NCBI GenBank assembly: GCA_036723735.1
Contig: DAIMGT010000001.1
Coordinates: 62,001-126,000 of the forward strand
Source of the DNA: UBA4656 sp002405525
GTDB lineage: Bacteria > Pseudomonadota > Gammaproteobacteria > Xanthomonadales > Ahniellaceae
DNA: 64,000 nt
Direction of reading: 5' to 3'
The translations under genes were made by a program, and so were the position numbers. A model generated the notes under the pieces. The model saw nothing but the letters and a program-made list of their open reading frames with translations, ran no database searches and was not told where the DNA came from. Every line of letters starts with the position of its first letter. The stretch's first letter is position 1. Below, piece after piece: positions 53,981-62,774 of this stretch.

Positions 53981-54325
53981 ATGAGCGACCTGAACATCGC
54001 CAGTGTTCTGAGCCAGATCCGCAGCCTGCGCGAGCAGGCCGGCGCGGCGCGCGCCGGGATGCCGTTGCCTGCCGCCAGCCAGGCGCCGACGCAGGCTGGC
54101 ATGCCGGCGTTCGGCGACCTGCTCAAGGGAGCGCTCGATGGCGTCAACCGGTCGCAGTCGGAGTCGACGCGACTGCAGGAAGCCTTCCAGGTCGGCGATC
54201 CGCGCGCCGACCTGCCGTCGGTGATGCTGGCGATGCAGAAATCGTCGGTGTCGTTCCGCGCCCTGGTCGAGGTCCGCAACCGCGTGGTGCAGGCCTATCA
54301 GGACGTGATGAACATGCCGATGTGA
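53981..54325 (+). CDS. fliE: Flagellar MS-ring/rod adaptor FliE
   Basis: A 114-residue protein joining the MS-ring to the rod. The C-terminal FliE consensus is clear (FGDLLKGALDGVNRSQSESTRLQEAFQVGDPRADLPSVMLAMQKSSVSFRALVEVRNRVVQAYQDVMNMPM, in sections). The first 35 residues are variable. It is the first gene of fliEFGHI, with its own sigma-54 promoter. Confidence 0.95.
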   Translation: MSDLNIASVLSQIRSLREQAGAARAGMPLPAASQAPTQAGMPAFGDLLKGALDGVNRSQSESTRLQEAFQVGDPRADLPSVMLAMQKSSVSFRALVEVRNRVVQAYQDVMNMPM

Positions 54326-54384
54326 GTCGCGCGATCTGCCGCTGACCCGCACCCCGACCGACCTGCGATCCGACGAACACCGCC

Positions 54385-56067
54385 ATGGCCGAACCACTCG
54401 CCCTCCCTGGACCCGGCACCCGCCTGCAGGACCTGCCTTACGTGCGGCAACTGGTCTCCCTGGGTGGCTTGGCGCTGGCGATCGCGGTCGGCATCTGGCT
54501 CTTCACCTGGACCCAGAAGCCGGCCTATGTCGCGGTTTATCCGGGCCTCGAAGCGAAGGACGCGGCCGAGGTGCTGGATGCGCTGCGCGCGGCGCAGGTC
54601 GCGGTGCAACTCGATCCTGCGACCGGCGCGGTGACGGTGCCGGAGGCCGATCTGCAGTCGGCGCGGCTCAAGCTCGCCGCCGCGGGCTTGCCGGCAGGGT
54701 CGCGGATGGGGATCGAGATGATCCAGCGCGACCAGGGGTTCGGCGCCAGCCAGTTCGTGGAGGGCGCGCGCTACCAGCACGCCCTGGAGACCGAACTGGC
54801 GCGCACGATCGCCGCGGTGCGTCCGGTGCGCAGTGCGCGCGTCCATCTCGCGCTGCCGCGCGCGTCAGCCTTCGCCAGCCGCCGCGAGCCGGCGAGTGCC
54901 TCGGTGCTGGTCGACCTGCTGCCCGGCCGAAGTCTCGAGCGCGAGCAGGTTGCGGCGATCGTGCACATGGTCGCGTCCAGCATTCCGGAACTGTCGGCCG
55001 AGCGGGTGACCGTGATCGACCAGAGCGGCCGCCTGCTGACCCGCGATCCCGCCGATTCGGATGCCGAACTCGCCGCCGAACAGTTCGCGCAGACGCGGCG
55101 CATCGAATCCACCTACGTCGAGCGCATCCAGCGTCTGCTGGAGCCGCTCACCGGTCCCGGCCGGGTCAGCGCCCAGGTCGCCGTGGACATGGATTTCGCG
55201 GTCACCGAGGAGGCGCGGGAGTCGTTCGCGCCGGACGGCCGGCTGCGCAGTGAACAGGTGTCCGAGGCGGTCACGGAGGCGCGCGCCGCCGCCGGCATTC
55301 CCGGCGCGACCAGCAACCAGCCGCCCGAGGCAGCACCGCCAACCAGCGCCGACGGCCAGGCAGCCGGCGACCCGGCGGCGGCGCCGCCGTCCAATTCGTC
55401 CCGCAGTTCGACCCGCAATTTCGAGATGGACCGCACGGTCAGCCATACCCGGCAGCCGGCGGGCCGCGTGCGTCGCGTGTCGGTCGCGGTGCTGGTCGAT
55501 CATGTTCCGGCCGCGCCGCTCGCAGCGCCCGCTGCCGGCGACGCCGAGGAGGACGGAGGCGCGGAGCAAGAGTCCGCGGAAGCGCCGGCCGCGCCGGCCC
55601 TGCGCGCGCTCACTGCGGAGGAAATCGCGCAGGTCGAGAAACTGGTGCGCGAGGCGGTCGGTTTCGACGCCGAGCGCGGGGACACCCTGTCGGTGATGAA
55701 TGCACCATTCGCGCGCATCGAGCCGCCGGCGCCGCTCGAGGAGCCGCCGCTGTGGCAGCAGCCGCACCTGCGCGAGTACGCGCGGCTCGCTCTGGGCACG
55801 CTGGTGGTGCTGGTGCTGGTGTTCGGGGTGCTGCGCCCGCTGCTGCGGGGACTGGCCACGCCGCGCATCTCGGAGACGGTGCTGACCACCACCATCGACG
55901 GCGGTTCGGTTCCAGCGCTCGGACACGACAATGCGCAGACTGCAGAGTTGATCGCACCGCCGATCGACCAGCACGAGGCGCGGCTGCAGCGGGCGCGCCA
56001 GTCGGTACAGCAGGATCCGCGCAAGGTCGCGCAGGTGATGAAGGCCTGGGTGGGCGGCGATGCCTGA
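54385..56067 (+). CDS. fliF: Flagellar MS-ring protein FliF
   Basis: A 560-residue inner-membrane ring protein. Transmembrane helices are near residues 28-47 and 468-489. The periplasmic ring-building motifs include PAYVAVYPGLEAKDAAEVLDAL and RMGIEMIQRDQGFGASQFVEGARYQHALETELARTI (in sections). The C-terminal cytoplasmic tail that binds FliG follows the second helix. A low-complexity Ala/Pro/Ser region (~300-345) lies in the middle. The start overlaps nothing, but its end overlaps fliG by eight bases. Confidence 0.95.
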   Translation: MAEPLALPGPGTRLQDLPYVRQLVSLGGLALAIAVGIWLFTWTQKPAYVAVYPGLEAKDAAEVLDALRAAQVAVQLDPATGAVTVPEADLQSARLKLAAAGLPAGSRMGIEMIQRDQGFGASQFVEGARYQHALETELARTIAAVRPVRSARVHLALPRASAFASRREPASASVLVDLLPGRSLEREQVAAIVHMVASSIPELSAERVTVIDQSGRLLTRDPADSDAELAAEQFAQTRRIESTYVERIQRLLEPLTGPGRVSAQVAVDMDFAVTEEARESFAPDGRLRSEQVSEAVTEARAAAGIPGATSNQPPEAAPPTSADGQAAGDPAAAPPSNSSRSSTRNFEMDRTVSHTRQPAGRVRRVSVAVLVDHVPAAPLAAPAAGDAEEDGGAEQESAEAPAAPALRALTAEEIAQVEKLVREAVGFDAERGDTLSVMNAPFARIEPPAPLEEPPLWQQPHLREYARLALGTLVVLVLVFGVLRPLLRGLATPRISETVLTTTIDGGSVPALGHDNAQTAELIAPPIDQHEARLQRARQSVQQDPRKVAQVMKAWVGGDA

Positions 56068-57079
56068 GTCCGATGCCGATGCAGGCGGCCTGAGCGGCAC
56101 CCAGCGGGCAGCGGTGCTGCTGATGAGCCTCGGAGAGTCCGAGGCCGCCGACGTGCTCAAGCACATGAGCGCGAAGGAGGTCCAGAAGCTCGGCGCCGCC
56201 ATGGCGACGATCTCGGGCGTCACCCGCGCTCAGCTCGAACAGATCGTTGCCGAATTCACCGGACTGCTCGAGGAGCAGACCTCGGTCGGCATCGGCGCCG
56301 ACGACTACGTGCGCAAAGTGCTGCTGCAGGCACTCGGCGAAGACAAGGCCAACGGCGTGATTGATCGCATCCTGCACGGACGCAACAGCCGCGGGCTGGA
56401 CAATCTCAAGTGGATGGATGCGCGTGCGGTGGCGGAGCTGGTGCGCAACGAGCATCCGCAGATCATGGCGATCGTGCTCTCCTACCTCGACCCCGACCAT
56501 GCGGCTGAAGTGCTGAAATTCCTGTCCGACCGTGTGCGCGGCGATGTCATGCTGCGCGTCGCCACCCTGGACAGCATTCCGGCCAACGCGCTCAACGAAC
56601 TCAACGATATTCTCGAAAAGCAGTTCTCCGGGCAGCAGGGTGCGAAGGCGTCCTCGATGGGTGGGCTAAAGACAGCGGCCAACATCCTGAACTTCGTCGA
56701 CGGCACGCTGGAGCAGCAGATCCTGGGCAACATCGGCCAGGTCGACAGTGAGTTGTCCGGTCGCATCCAGGACATGATGTTCGTGTTCGACGACATCGCA
56801 GAGATGGACGACCGCAGCGTGCAGGCGGTGATGCGCGAGATCGCCGGCGACCGGCTTGGCCTCGCGCTGCGCGGTTGCGATCCGAAAGTGCGCGAAAAAA
56901 TCCTCAAGAACATGTCCAAGCGGGCGGCCGACATGCTGGTCGAAGACATGGAGGCCCGCGGTCCGGCGAAGCTGTCCGACGTCGAGGGCGCGCAGAAGGA
57001 AATCCTGTCGGCGGTGCGGCGGCTGGCCGACGCGGGCACGATCCAGCTCGGCGGCTCCGGCGCCGAGAAGATGGTCTGA
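56060..57079 (+). CDS. fliG: Flagellar motor switch protein FliG
   Basis: A 339-residue C-ring protein that contacts the stator. The N-terminal FliF-binding region has TQRAAVLLMSLGESEAADVLKHM. The middle has MDARAVAELVRNEHPQIMAIVLSYLDPDHAAEVLK. The C-terminal torque region has MFVFDDIAEMDDRSVQAVMREIAGDRLGLALRG followed by NMSKRAADMLVEDMEARGPAKLSDVEGAQKEI, keeping the charged residues of the torque helix. Overlap with fliF suggests coupled translation. Confidence 0.96.
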   Translation: MPESDADAGGLSGTQRAAVLLMSLGESEAADVLKHMSAKEVQKLGAAMATISGVTRAQLEQIVAEFTGLLEEQTSVGIGADDYVRKVLLQALGEDKANGVIDRILHGRNSRGLDNLKWMDARAVAELVRNEHPQIMAIVLSYLDPDHAAEVLKFLSDRVRGDVMLRVATLDSIPANALNELNDILEKQFSGQQGAKASSMGGLKTAANILNFVDGTLEQQILGNIGQVDSELSGRIQDMMFVFDDIAEMDDRSVQAVMREIAGDRLGLALRGCDPKVREKILKNMSKRAADMLVEDMEARGPAKLSDVEGAQKEILSAVRRLADAGTIQLGGSGAEKMV

Positions 57080-57094
57080 CCGCCGGCTCAGGCC

Positions 57095-57679
57095 ATGCAT
57101 TCCCCTCACGATCGTTCCGAGGCCGTCGCATGGACGCCGCGCGACCTGACGCCGCGCGCGGCACCCACCGTCGAAGAGCTGGACGACATGGTGCGGGTCG
57201 CACGCGAAGAGGGGTGGCGCGAGGGGCGGGAGCAGGGTTATGCCGACGGCATGGCGCAGGCGCGCGCTGAGCAGCAGCGGCTGGCGGCGCTGTGCACGAC
57301 GCTGCAGCGGCCGGTCGCGGAGCTCGATGAGGACGTGGCACTGCAGTTGCTGGAGCTGGCGGTGGCGGTTGCCCGGGCGGCCTCGCGCGTCCAGCTCGCC
57401 TGGGACAGCGGCGCGCTGATGGAAGTCGTTCGCGAGGCGCTGGCGATCGCCGGCACCGAACGCGGCGTCGAGCTGCGCCTGCATCCCGGCGACGTATCGC
57501 GAGTCGAACTGGCGCTGGAGGCGGGCGGCATCAGTACGCTGCCGCGCCTGGTGGCCGATCCGGCACTGATGCCCGGTGACGTGCGCGTGCACGGCGAGTC
57601 GCTTCGCCTCGACGCCACGCTCGACACGAGGCTGGCGGCGGTGGCTGCCGCATTGGCCGGGCGGGTGCGCGATGGTTGA
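57095..57679 (+). CDS. fliH: Flagellar export apparatus protein FliH
   Basis: A 194-residue peripheral regulator of the FliI ATPase. The N-terminal half has repeated G-R-E-x-G type spacing (REEGWREGREQGYADGMAQARAEQQR), the glycine-spaced helix of FliH. The C-terminal half (VALQLLELAVAVARAASRVQL ... RLHPGDVSRVEL ... GDVRVHGESLRLDATLDTRLAAV) matches the FliH/V-ATPase E-like domain. It overlaps fliI by eight bases. Confidence 0.92.
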   Translation: MHSPHDRSEAVAWTPRDLTPRAAPTVEELDDMVRVAREEGWREGREQGYADGMAQARAEQQRLAALCTTLQRPVAELDEDVALQLLELAVAVARAASRVQLAWDSGALMEVVREALAIAGTERGVELRLHPGDVSRVELALEAGGISTLPRLVADPALMPGDVRVHGESLRLDATLDTRLAAVAAALAGRVRDG

Positions 57680-59018
57680 GGAAACCGTTGCCGCGCGCTC
57701 GGCGGCGCACGCCGCGCGGCTGTCGCGGCTGGCCGGCCGGGTGCCGGAGCGGGCGCCGATCCAGCGCGAGGGAATCCTGCGTCGGGTGGTGGGCCTGACC
57801 CTGGAAGCGGCCGGCATGGAGTTGCCGGTCGGCGCCTCGTGCCGGGTGGCCGCACGTGGCGGCTGGGTCGACGCCGAGGTGGTCGGCTTCAGCGGCGACC
57901 GCACCTTCCTGATGCCGTCGTCCGAGGTGCATGGCCTGCTGCCCAATGCGCGGGTGGTCCCCACGGCGGGCGAGGGCAAGGTGCCGGTGGGCGAGGGCCT
58001 GCTCGGGCGCGTGATCGACGGCGAGGGGGCACCGCTCGATGGTCGACCCGCTCCGCGGCCGGCGGCCGAGGTGCCGCTCGCCGGTCGCCCGATCAACCCG
58101 TTGGAGCGCGAGCCCATCGACCGCCCGCTCGATGTCGGCGTGCGGGCGATCAACGCGATCCTTCCGATCGGTCGCGGCCAGCGCATCGGACTGTTCGCAG
58201 GTTCCGGCGTCGGCAAGTCCACCCTGCTCGGCATGATGACGCGCTACACCGAGGCGGAGGTGGTGGTGGTCGGCCTGGTGGGGGAGCGTGGCCGCGAAGT
58301 GCGCGACTTCGTCGAACGCACGCTGGGCGAAGCAGGCCTGCGCCGCGCGGTGGTGGTGGCCACCCCGGCCGACCGTCCGCCGCTGGCGCGTCTGCGAGGC
58401 GCCTGGCGCGCCACCGCGATCGCGGAGTGGTTCCGCGACCAGGGCCGCCAAGTGCTGCTGCTGCTCGACTCGCTGACCCGCGTGGCGCAAGCGCAGCGCG
58501 AGATCGGCCTGTCGGTGGGCGAGCCGCCCACGACCCGCGGCTATCCGCCCAGCGTCTTCGCGCGCCTGCCCGCGCTGGTCGAGCGTGCCGGCAACGGCGG
58601 TCGCGGCGGCGGCTCGATCACTGCCTTCTACACCGTGCTCACCGAGGGCGACGACCACAACGAGCCGATCTCGGACGCCGCGCGCGCAATCCTCGACGGG
58701 CATGTTCTGCTGTCGCGCGCGGTCGCCGACAGCGGCATCTATCCGGCGATCGACATCGAAGCCTCGGTAAGCCGTGTGGTCCCCGACATCACCGATGTCG
58801 CCTGGCGCGAGCGCATCCGGCGGCTGCGCGCGCTGGTGTCGTCCTACAACGCCAACCGCGATCTGATCGCGCTTGGCGCCTACCAGAAAGGCTCCGATCC
58901 GCGCATCGACGAGGCCATCAAGCGTTGGCCGCTGGTGCAGAAGCTGTTGCTGCAGGACGTCGCCGAGAGCGCGCGGCTCGACGACAGCAAGTCTGCGCTG
59001 GAGGCGGTGCTGGCCTGA
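57672..59018 (+). CDS. fliI: Flagellar export ATPase FliI
   Basis: A 448-residue hexameric ATPase of the flagellar type III export gate. Walker A is GLFAGSGVGKSTLLGMM (~residue 175). The catalytic Glu is in GLVGERGREVRDFVE (~205), Walker B is QVLLLLDSLTRVAQAQREIGLSVGEPPTTRGYPPSVFA (in sections, ~260-290), and GGSITAFYTVL follows. Length is normal. The ATG at 57672 is used although the frame is open upstream. In most operons fliJ follows at once, but here an unrelated gene of 1.3 kb lies in between. Confidence 0.96.
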   Translation: MVEETVAARSAAHAARLSRLAGRVPERAPIQREGILRRVVGLTLEAAGMELPVGASCRVAARGGWVDAEVVGFSGDRTFLMPSSEVHGLLPNARVVPTAGEGKVPVGEGLLGRVIDGEGAPLDGRPAPRPAAEVPLAGRPINPLEREPIDRPLDVGVRAINAILPIGRGQRIGLFAGSGVGKSTLLGMMTRYTEAEVVVVGLVGERGREVRDFVERTLGEAGLRRAVVVATPADRPPLARLRGAWRATAIAEWFRDQGRQVLLLLDSLTRVAQAQREIGLSVGEPPTTRGYPPSVFARLPALVERAGNGGRGGGSITAFYTVLTEGDDHNEPISDAARAILDGHVLLSRAVADSGIYPAIDIEASVSRVVPDITDVAWRERIRRLRALVSSYNANRDLIALGAYQKGSDPRIDEAIKRWPLVQKLLLQDVAESARLDDSKSALEAVLA

Positions 59019-59239
59019 CGACTGCCGCGGTCGGCGGATCGCCGCCCTGGTGGCCGGCGGACGGCGAGGCCGCGCAGCGACTGTGCAGTGGATCCCGGCC
59101 GGATCCGCCGTTCCGGGGTCGCCGCGCGAGGTAGCACCGGATTGCCTGTAGAGTCCCGGACTTCCGGTTCACATGCTCTGAGATACCCAAGCGTAGGCAG
59201 GGTGCTTGCTCCCTTGGCATCGCCCCGCAGGAGCCTCGC

Positions 59240-60556
59240 ATGAACGACAACCGGGTCTCCTCCAACCGGCCCGCGGGTCCGCTCCCGGCGCGCGCCGGGT
59301 CGGCTGCTGCGCTCGATGAGGGCGGTGTGCCCTGGCTTGCAGCGCGCATCGGCGTGCCGGCATTTCTGCTGGCAGGCTTGGCCGCTTGCAGCGTGGGCGT
59401 TCGCGAAACCCGCGCGCCGCCTGCTGCCGTGACGGCGGTGGTGCCGGGCACCGGGGTGACGGCGTGCTTCGACGATGGGGGTCCGATAGTCTGTCCGCCG
59501 CGCGGGCAGCCTTACTCCGGCCAGGATGGCAACGACCCGGGGCCGGTGCCGCGCCTGCGCGACAACGGCGACGGCACGGTCAGCGATCTCAACACGGGGC
59601 TGACCTGGGCGCGTGCGCTGGCCGGCCCGCTCTCCTGGCGCGACGCGCGTTCAGGCGCCGCGCGGCTGCGCACGGGTGGCCACCATGACTGGCGCCTGCC
59701 GAGCATCAAGGAGCTTTACACCCTGGTCGACTTCGGGCGCGGTTCCTTTGCCGCCAGCGCCGCGACGTCGGTGCCGTTCCTCGATGTCGGGCCGCTCGAT
59801 TTCGCCTACGCCGAGGGCGCGCGCTTCTTCGACGTGCAGGAGTGGTCGGCGACACGGTATGTGGCGGGCACGATGGACGGCGATGCGGCGGTGTTCGGCG
59901 TCAACTTCGCCGACGGCCGCATCAAGGCGTATCCGCTCGATCAGCCCGGTTCCGGGGGGGCGCTGCCGCAGCGGATGCGTGCCCGCTACGTGCGGGGGCC
60001 GGCCTACGGCGTCAATCGCCTGCGCGAAACCGGCTCGGCTACGGTGGTGGATGGCGCGACCGGCCTCGAATGGCAGCAGGAGGACGACGGCATCGGTCGC
60101 GACTGGGCGGCAGCGCTGGCCTACTGCGTCGCGCTCGATCTCGGTGGCGCGACCGACTGGCGGTTGCCGGACGCCAAGGAGCTGCACACCATCGTCGACT
60201 ACACGCGCGCGCCCGCCGCCACCGGCGAAGCGGCGCTGCCGCCGCCGCTGCGTGCCAGCCGCATCGAGGCCTACTACTGGACCTCCACGACCCTCGCCGA
60301 TGGCCCGCCCGACGACCGCTTCGGCAAGGCGGCCTACTTCGCCTTCGGTCGTGCATTGGGCTGGATGCGGCTGCCACCGGGGTCGCAGAAGGCCCGCCTG
60401 CTCGACGTGCATGGCGCCGGAGCGCAGCGCGCCGACTTCAAGAGCGGTGACCCGGCACGCCATCCGCTGGGTCTCGGCCCACAGGGTGACGAGGTGCGCA
60501 TTCGCAACGCGGTCCGCTGCGTGCGGGGCGGGCGGTCCGCGCTGCGGCCGGACTGA
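59240..60556 (+). CDS. DUF1566 (Lcl C-terminal domain) putative lipoprotein
   Basis: A 438-residue exported protein with two DUF1566/Lcl units. Its N-terminus is long before the hydrophobic stretch GVPAFLLAGLAACS, which ends in a lipobox (Cys about residue 50). The first unit (~110-245) has VSDLNTGLTWARAL and HDWRLPSIKELYTLVDFGRGSF; the second (~270-430) has VVDGATGLEWQQEDDGIGRDW and TDWRLPDAKELHTIVDYTRAP, ending RNAVRCVRGG. The unit's function is unknown; it occurs in collagen-binding adhesins and many secreted proteins. It is flanked by gaps of 221 and 119 bases, unlike its tightly packed flagellar neighbours. Confidence 0.85.
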   Translation: MNDNRVSSNRPAGPLPARAGSAAALDEGGVPWLAARIGVPAFLLAGLAACSVGVRETRAPPAAVTAVVPGTGVTACFDDGGPIVCPPRGQPYSGQDGNDPGPVPRLRDNGDGTVSDLNTGLTWARALAGPLSWRDARSGAARLRTGGHHDWRLPSIKELYTLVDFGRGSFAASAATSVPFLDVGPLDFAYAEGARFFDVQEWSATRYVAGTMDGDAAVFGVNFADGRIKAYPLDQPGSGGALPQRMRARYVRGPAYGVNRLRETGSATVVDGATGLEWQQEDDGIGRDWAAALAYCVALDLGGATDWRLPDAKELHTIVDYTRAPAATGEAALPPPLRASRIEAYYWTSTTLADGPPDDRFGKAAYFAFGRALGWMRLPPGSQKARLLDVHGAGAQRADFKSGDPARHPLGLGPQGDEVRIRNAVRCVRGGRSALRPD

Positions 60557-60675
60557 CCCCGCTCGCAGGATGGCGGTGGACCAGCGATCCGGTCCCGCGC
60601 CGCGCTCCCCGACCGGCGGGAACACGACAGCGCGCGCTGGCCCGTGTCTTGCAGCCTGCTGGCCGAGGAGATCCC

Positions 60676-61113
60676 ATGGACCCCAGTCGCTTCGATCCCC
60701 TGATCCAGATCGCCGAGACCCGCGTCGAAGAAGCCGCCGGAGCCTATGCGCAGGTCAACGGGCAGTTGGCTCTGCACGAGAACCGGCTCGGCGACCTGCG
60801 GCGCTTCGCTTCCGAGTACCACGGCATTCCCAACGGTGGCACCAGTGCGGTGCAGCTGGTGAACCGGCGGGCGTTCGCGGCACGGGTGGACGATGTCGCG
60901 CGCCAGCAGGCACAGCACGTCGACCACGCGCGCCGGGCCGCCGAGAAGCAGCGCGAGGCGCTGGTCGAGGCGCGCCGCGAGGCTGAAGCCCTGCGCCGCC
61001 TGGCCGCCGTGCGTCGCGCCGAGGCCAACCGTCGGATCGAACGCCGGAGCCAGTCCGAACTCGATGATCTCGCGGTGCGTGGCTTCATCGCCCGCCATCG
61101 GGAGGATCCTTGA
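60676..61113 (+). CDS. fliJ: Flagellar export protein FliJ
   Basis: A 145-residue coiled-coil protein of the export apparatus. The pattern is heptad-like throughout: RFDPLIQIAETRVEEAAGAYAQVNGQLALHENRLGDLRRFASEYH in sections, and later RRAAEKQREALVEARREAEALRRLAAVRRAEANRRIERRSQSELDDLAVRGF. FliJ stimulates FliI and contacts FlhA. I chose the ATG at 60676 with AGGAGATCCC before it. It overlaps fliK by four bases. Confidence 0.9.
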   Translation: MDPSRFDPLIQIAETRVEEAAGAYAQVNGQLALHENRLGDLRRFASEYHGIPNGGTSAVQLVNRRAFAARVDDVARQQAQHVDHARRAAEKQREALVEARREAEALRRLAAVRRAEANRRIERRSQSELDDLAVRGFIARHREDP

Positions 61114-62537
61114 CCGCCGTCGCCGGCGCCGCACCGGCGACGGTCGTGCCATCACCCGCCATCGTCGCCGCCGCGGCCGTGTTGCCAGGCGGCGAGGACA
61201 TCGTGTCCGCGTTCGAGACGGTCATGGCCGGCGAGGAGCCGATAGCCGTCGCGGACGCCGACGGTGACCTGCGGGCGGACGTCGCGGCAACCGGGCGATC
61301 CGCAGGCGTCGGCGTCGACTCGATCGTGCCGTCGCCCGCGCCGGCCGCGTCACCTGCACTGTTGCCGCCGATGGACGATCCCGCCACCAGCGCGGTGCTC
61401 AACGCGCTGTCGCTGCGGGTGGCGACGGAGGCGAAGGGGGCGGTCGACCTTTGCGCACCGCCGCCGCCGACCCGCTCCACTTCCGTGGCCGCAGCTGCGG
61501 GCGCAACGGTCCTCGGCCCCGGGCGCCCCGCGGGCCCGGTGGCGCTGCCTGCGGATTCCGCCCCCGCCGGCGCGATCCTCCCCGTTGTCGCGAGCCCAGC
61601 CGGCCTCGCCAGCACGGTCGAGCCACAGATCGCGACAGGCAAGGCCGATACGGCGGGCATTGCCGTGCGGCCGGGTCCGGCGCCGGGCGCCGGCGATCGG
61701 CAGGCTGCCGTCCCCCTCGAGGCGTCGATGACATTGGCGGACGGTGGCGCACCGGACGCGCTCGACGCACTGCGGTCCCGGCTCGATGCGCAGCTGGCGC
61801 GCGCGGCGCCCGGCAAGGCCAAGCCGCTGGCATCGGCGGCCGCAGCGACGCCAGCCACGTCGCCGCCGATCGCAACCACAGCGCCGATGATCGCGGCGCG
61901 CCTGCCGGAAGCGGCCGCCACCTTCGCTGTTCCCGAGCCCCTCGCGCCGGGCGCCGAGGCCGGCTCGGCGGCGATTGATCCGGCCGTCGCCGGCGCGTCG
62001 CCCACGTCGGCCGGTTCGCCAGCTGCCGCCGGCATCGCGGCGGCCCCGCTGCCGTTCGCCGCCGGGCCGGCAACGCCGGGGCCGGGGCCCGCCCGCGCGG
62101 AACCCGGCCAGACGCCGATCCCGGTCCCGTTCGACAGTCCGCAATGGGCCGACGAACTGGCGACCCGGGTTTCCAGTCTCGCGCGCGAGCAGATCGCCGA
62201 GGCCGAGATCCGTGTGACGCCCGAGGACCTTGGCCCGATCGAGGTCAAGCTGCGCTTCGATGGAGAGCGTGTGCACGCGCAGTTCGGCGCCATCTCGCCG
62301 GAAGCGCGGGAAGCACTGACCGCCAACCTGCAACGCCTGCGTGAACTGTTCGCGGGCGAGGGACTCAATCTCGGCCAGACGTTCGTCGGCCACCAGGGCG
62401 ACGATGCGGCGCGCCGCTTCGGCGACCGGCAGCCGCAGCCGACAATGTCGACTGGCGCCGAAGGCCAGGACGATCCGGCCGCCGGTGCCGGTGCATCGCG
62501 CGGCACCCGGCGCGGACTGCTCGACGAATTCGCCTGA
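61110..62537 (+). CDS. fliK: Flagellar hook-length control protein FliK
   Basis: A 475-residue secreted ruler protein that switches export from hook to filament substrates. The N-terminal ~350 residues are low-complexity, Ala/Pro/Gly-rich and variable. The C-terminal domain (~355-445) has the conserved EAEIRVTPEDLGPIEVKLRFDGERVHAQFGAISPEAREALTANLQRLRELFAGEGLNL (in sections). The start is a TTG at 61110 that overlaps the fliJ stop (TTGA), preceded by GGGAGGATCC. The region is otherwise without an ATG near the fliJ end. Confidence 0.9.
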   Translation: MTAVAGAAPATVVPSPAIVAAAAVLPGGEDIVSAFETVMAGEEPIAVADADGDLRADVAATGRSAGVGVDSIVPSPAPAASPALLPPMDDPATSAVLNALSLRVATEAKGAVDLCAPPPPTRSTSVAAAAGATVLGPGRPAGPVALPADSAPAGAILPVVASPAGLASTVEPQIATGKADTAGIAVRPGPAPGAGDRQAAVPLEASMTLADGGAPDALDALRSRLDAQLARAAPGKAKPLASAAAATPATSPPIATTAPMIAARLPEAAATFAVPEPLAPGAEAGSAAIDPAVAGASPTSAGSPAAAGIAAAPLPFAAGPATPGPGPARAEPGQTPIPVPFDSPQWADELATRVSSLAREQIAEAEIRVTPEDLGPIEVKLRFDGERVHAQFGAISPEAREALTANLQRLRELFAGEGLNLGQTFVGHQGDDAARRFGDRQPQPTMSTGAEGQDDPAAGAGASRGTRRGLLDEFA

Positions 62538-62726
62538 TCGCGCGCCCGGCGTGTTCTCGCGCCGTGCCTGACACCGGCAGCCCCGCGCTTGCGCGGCAGG
62601 CAAAACACTTACGTGACCGGTTCACCGCCGATCATTCGGTTGCGTCCGCGTCGATGCTCCGACAGCGGCTGCGCCGGAAGACCGGCGCGGTACCCGCCGG
62701 GCGCACGGCGTCGGGCTTCCGGCGCG

Positions 62727-62742
62727 TGGCATGCGCTTTGCA
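62727..62742 (+). promoter_or_regulatory. Sigma-54 promoter of fliL-fliM
   Basis: TGGCATGCGCTTTGCA is close to consensus TGGCAC-N5-TTGCA with GG-N10-GC spacing. It is 33 bases before the fliL ATG in the 237-base gap after fliK. A short hairpin (CCGCGC-TT-GCGCGG) lies earlier in the gap at about 62583-62597 and might end the fliK transcript. Confidence 0.88.
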
Positions 62743-62774
62743 GCCGGCCTGCCATCGAATCGAGGGAGTCGCGA

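Noticed and set aside
59150..59225. Possible riboswitch in the leader of the DUF1566 gene
   Set aside because: I compared it by eye with cyclic-di-GMP-I and other common aptamers. The conserved core bases are absent, and no stable multi-stem fold could be drawn.
59209..59230. Sigma-54-like site (TTGGCAT...GC) before the DUF1566 gene
   Set aside because: The distance between GG and GC is nine bases, not ten, and the TTGC element is missing.
62600..62640. GCCGATCA upstream of fliL as a sigma-28 -10 element
   Set aside because: No TAAAGTT-like -35 lies 12 bases upstream. The downstream sigma-54 site is a much better match.
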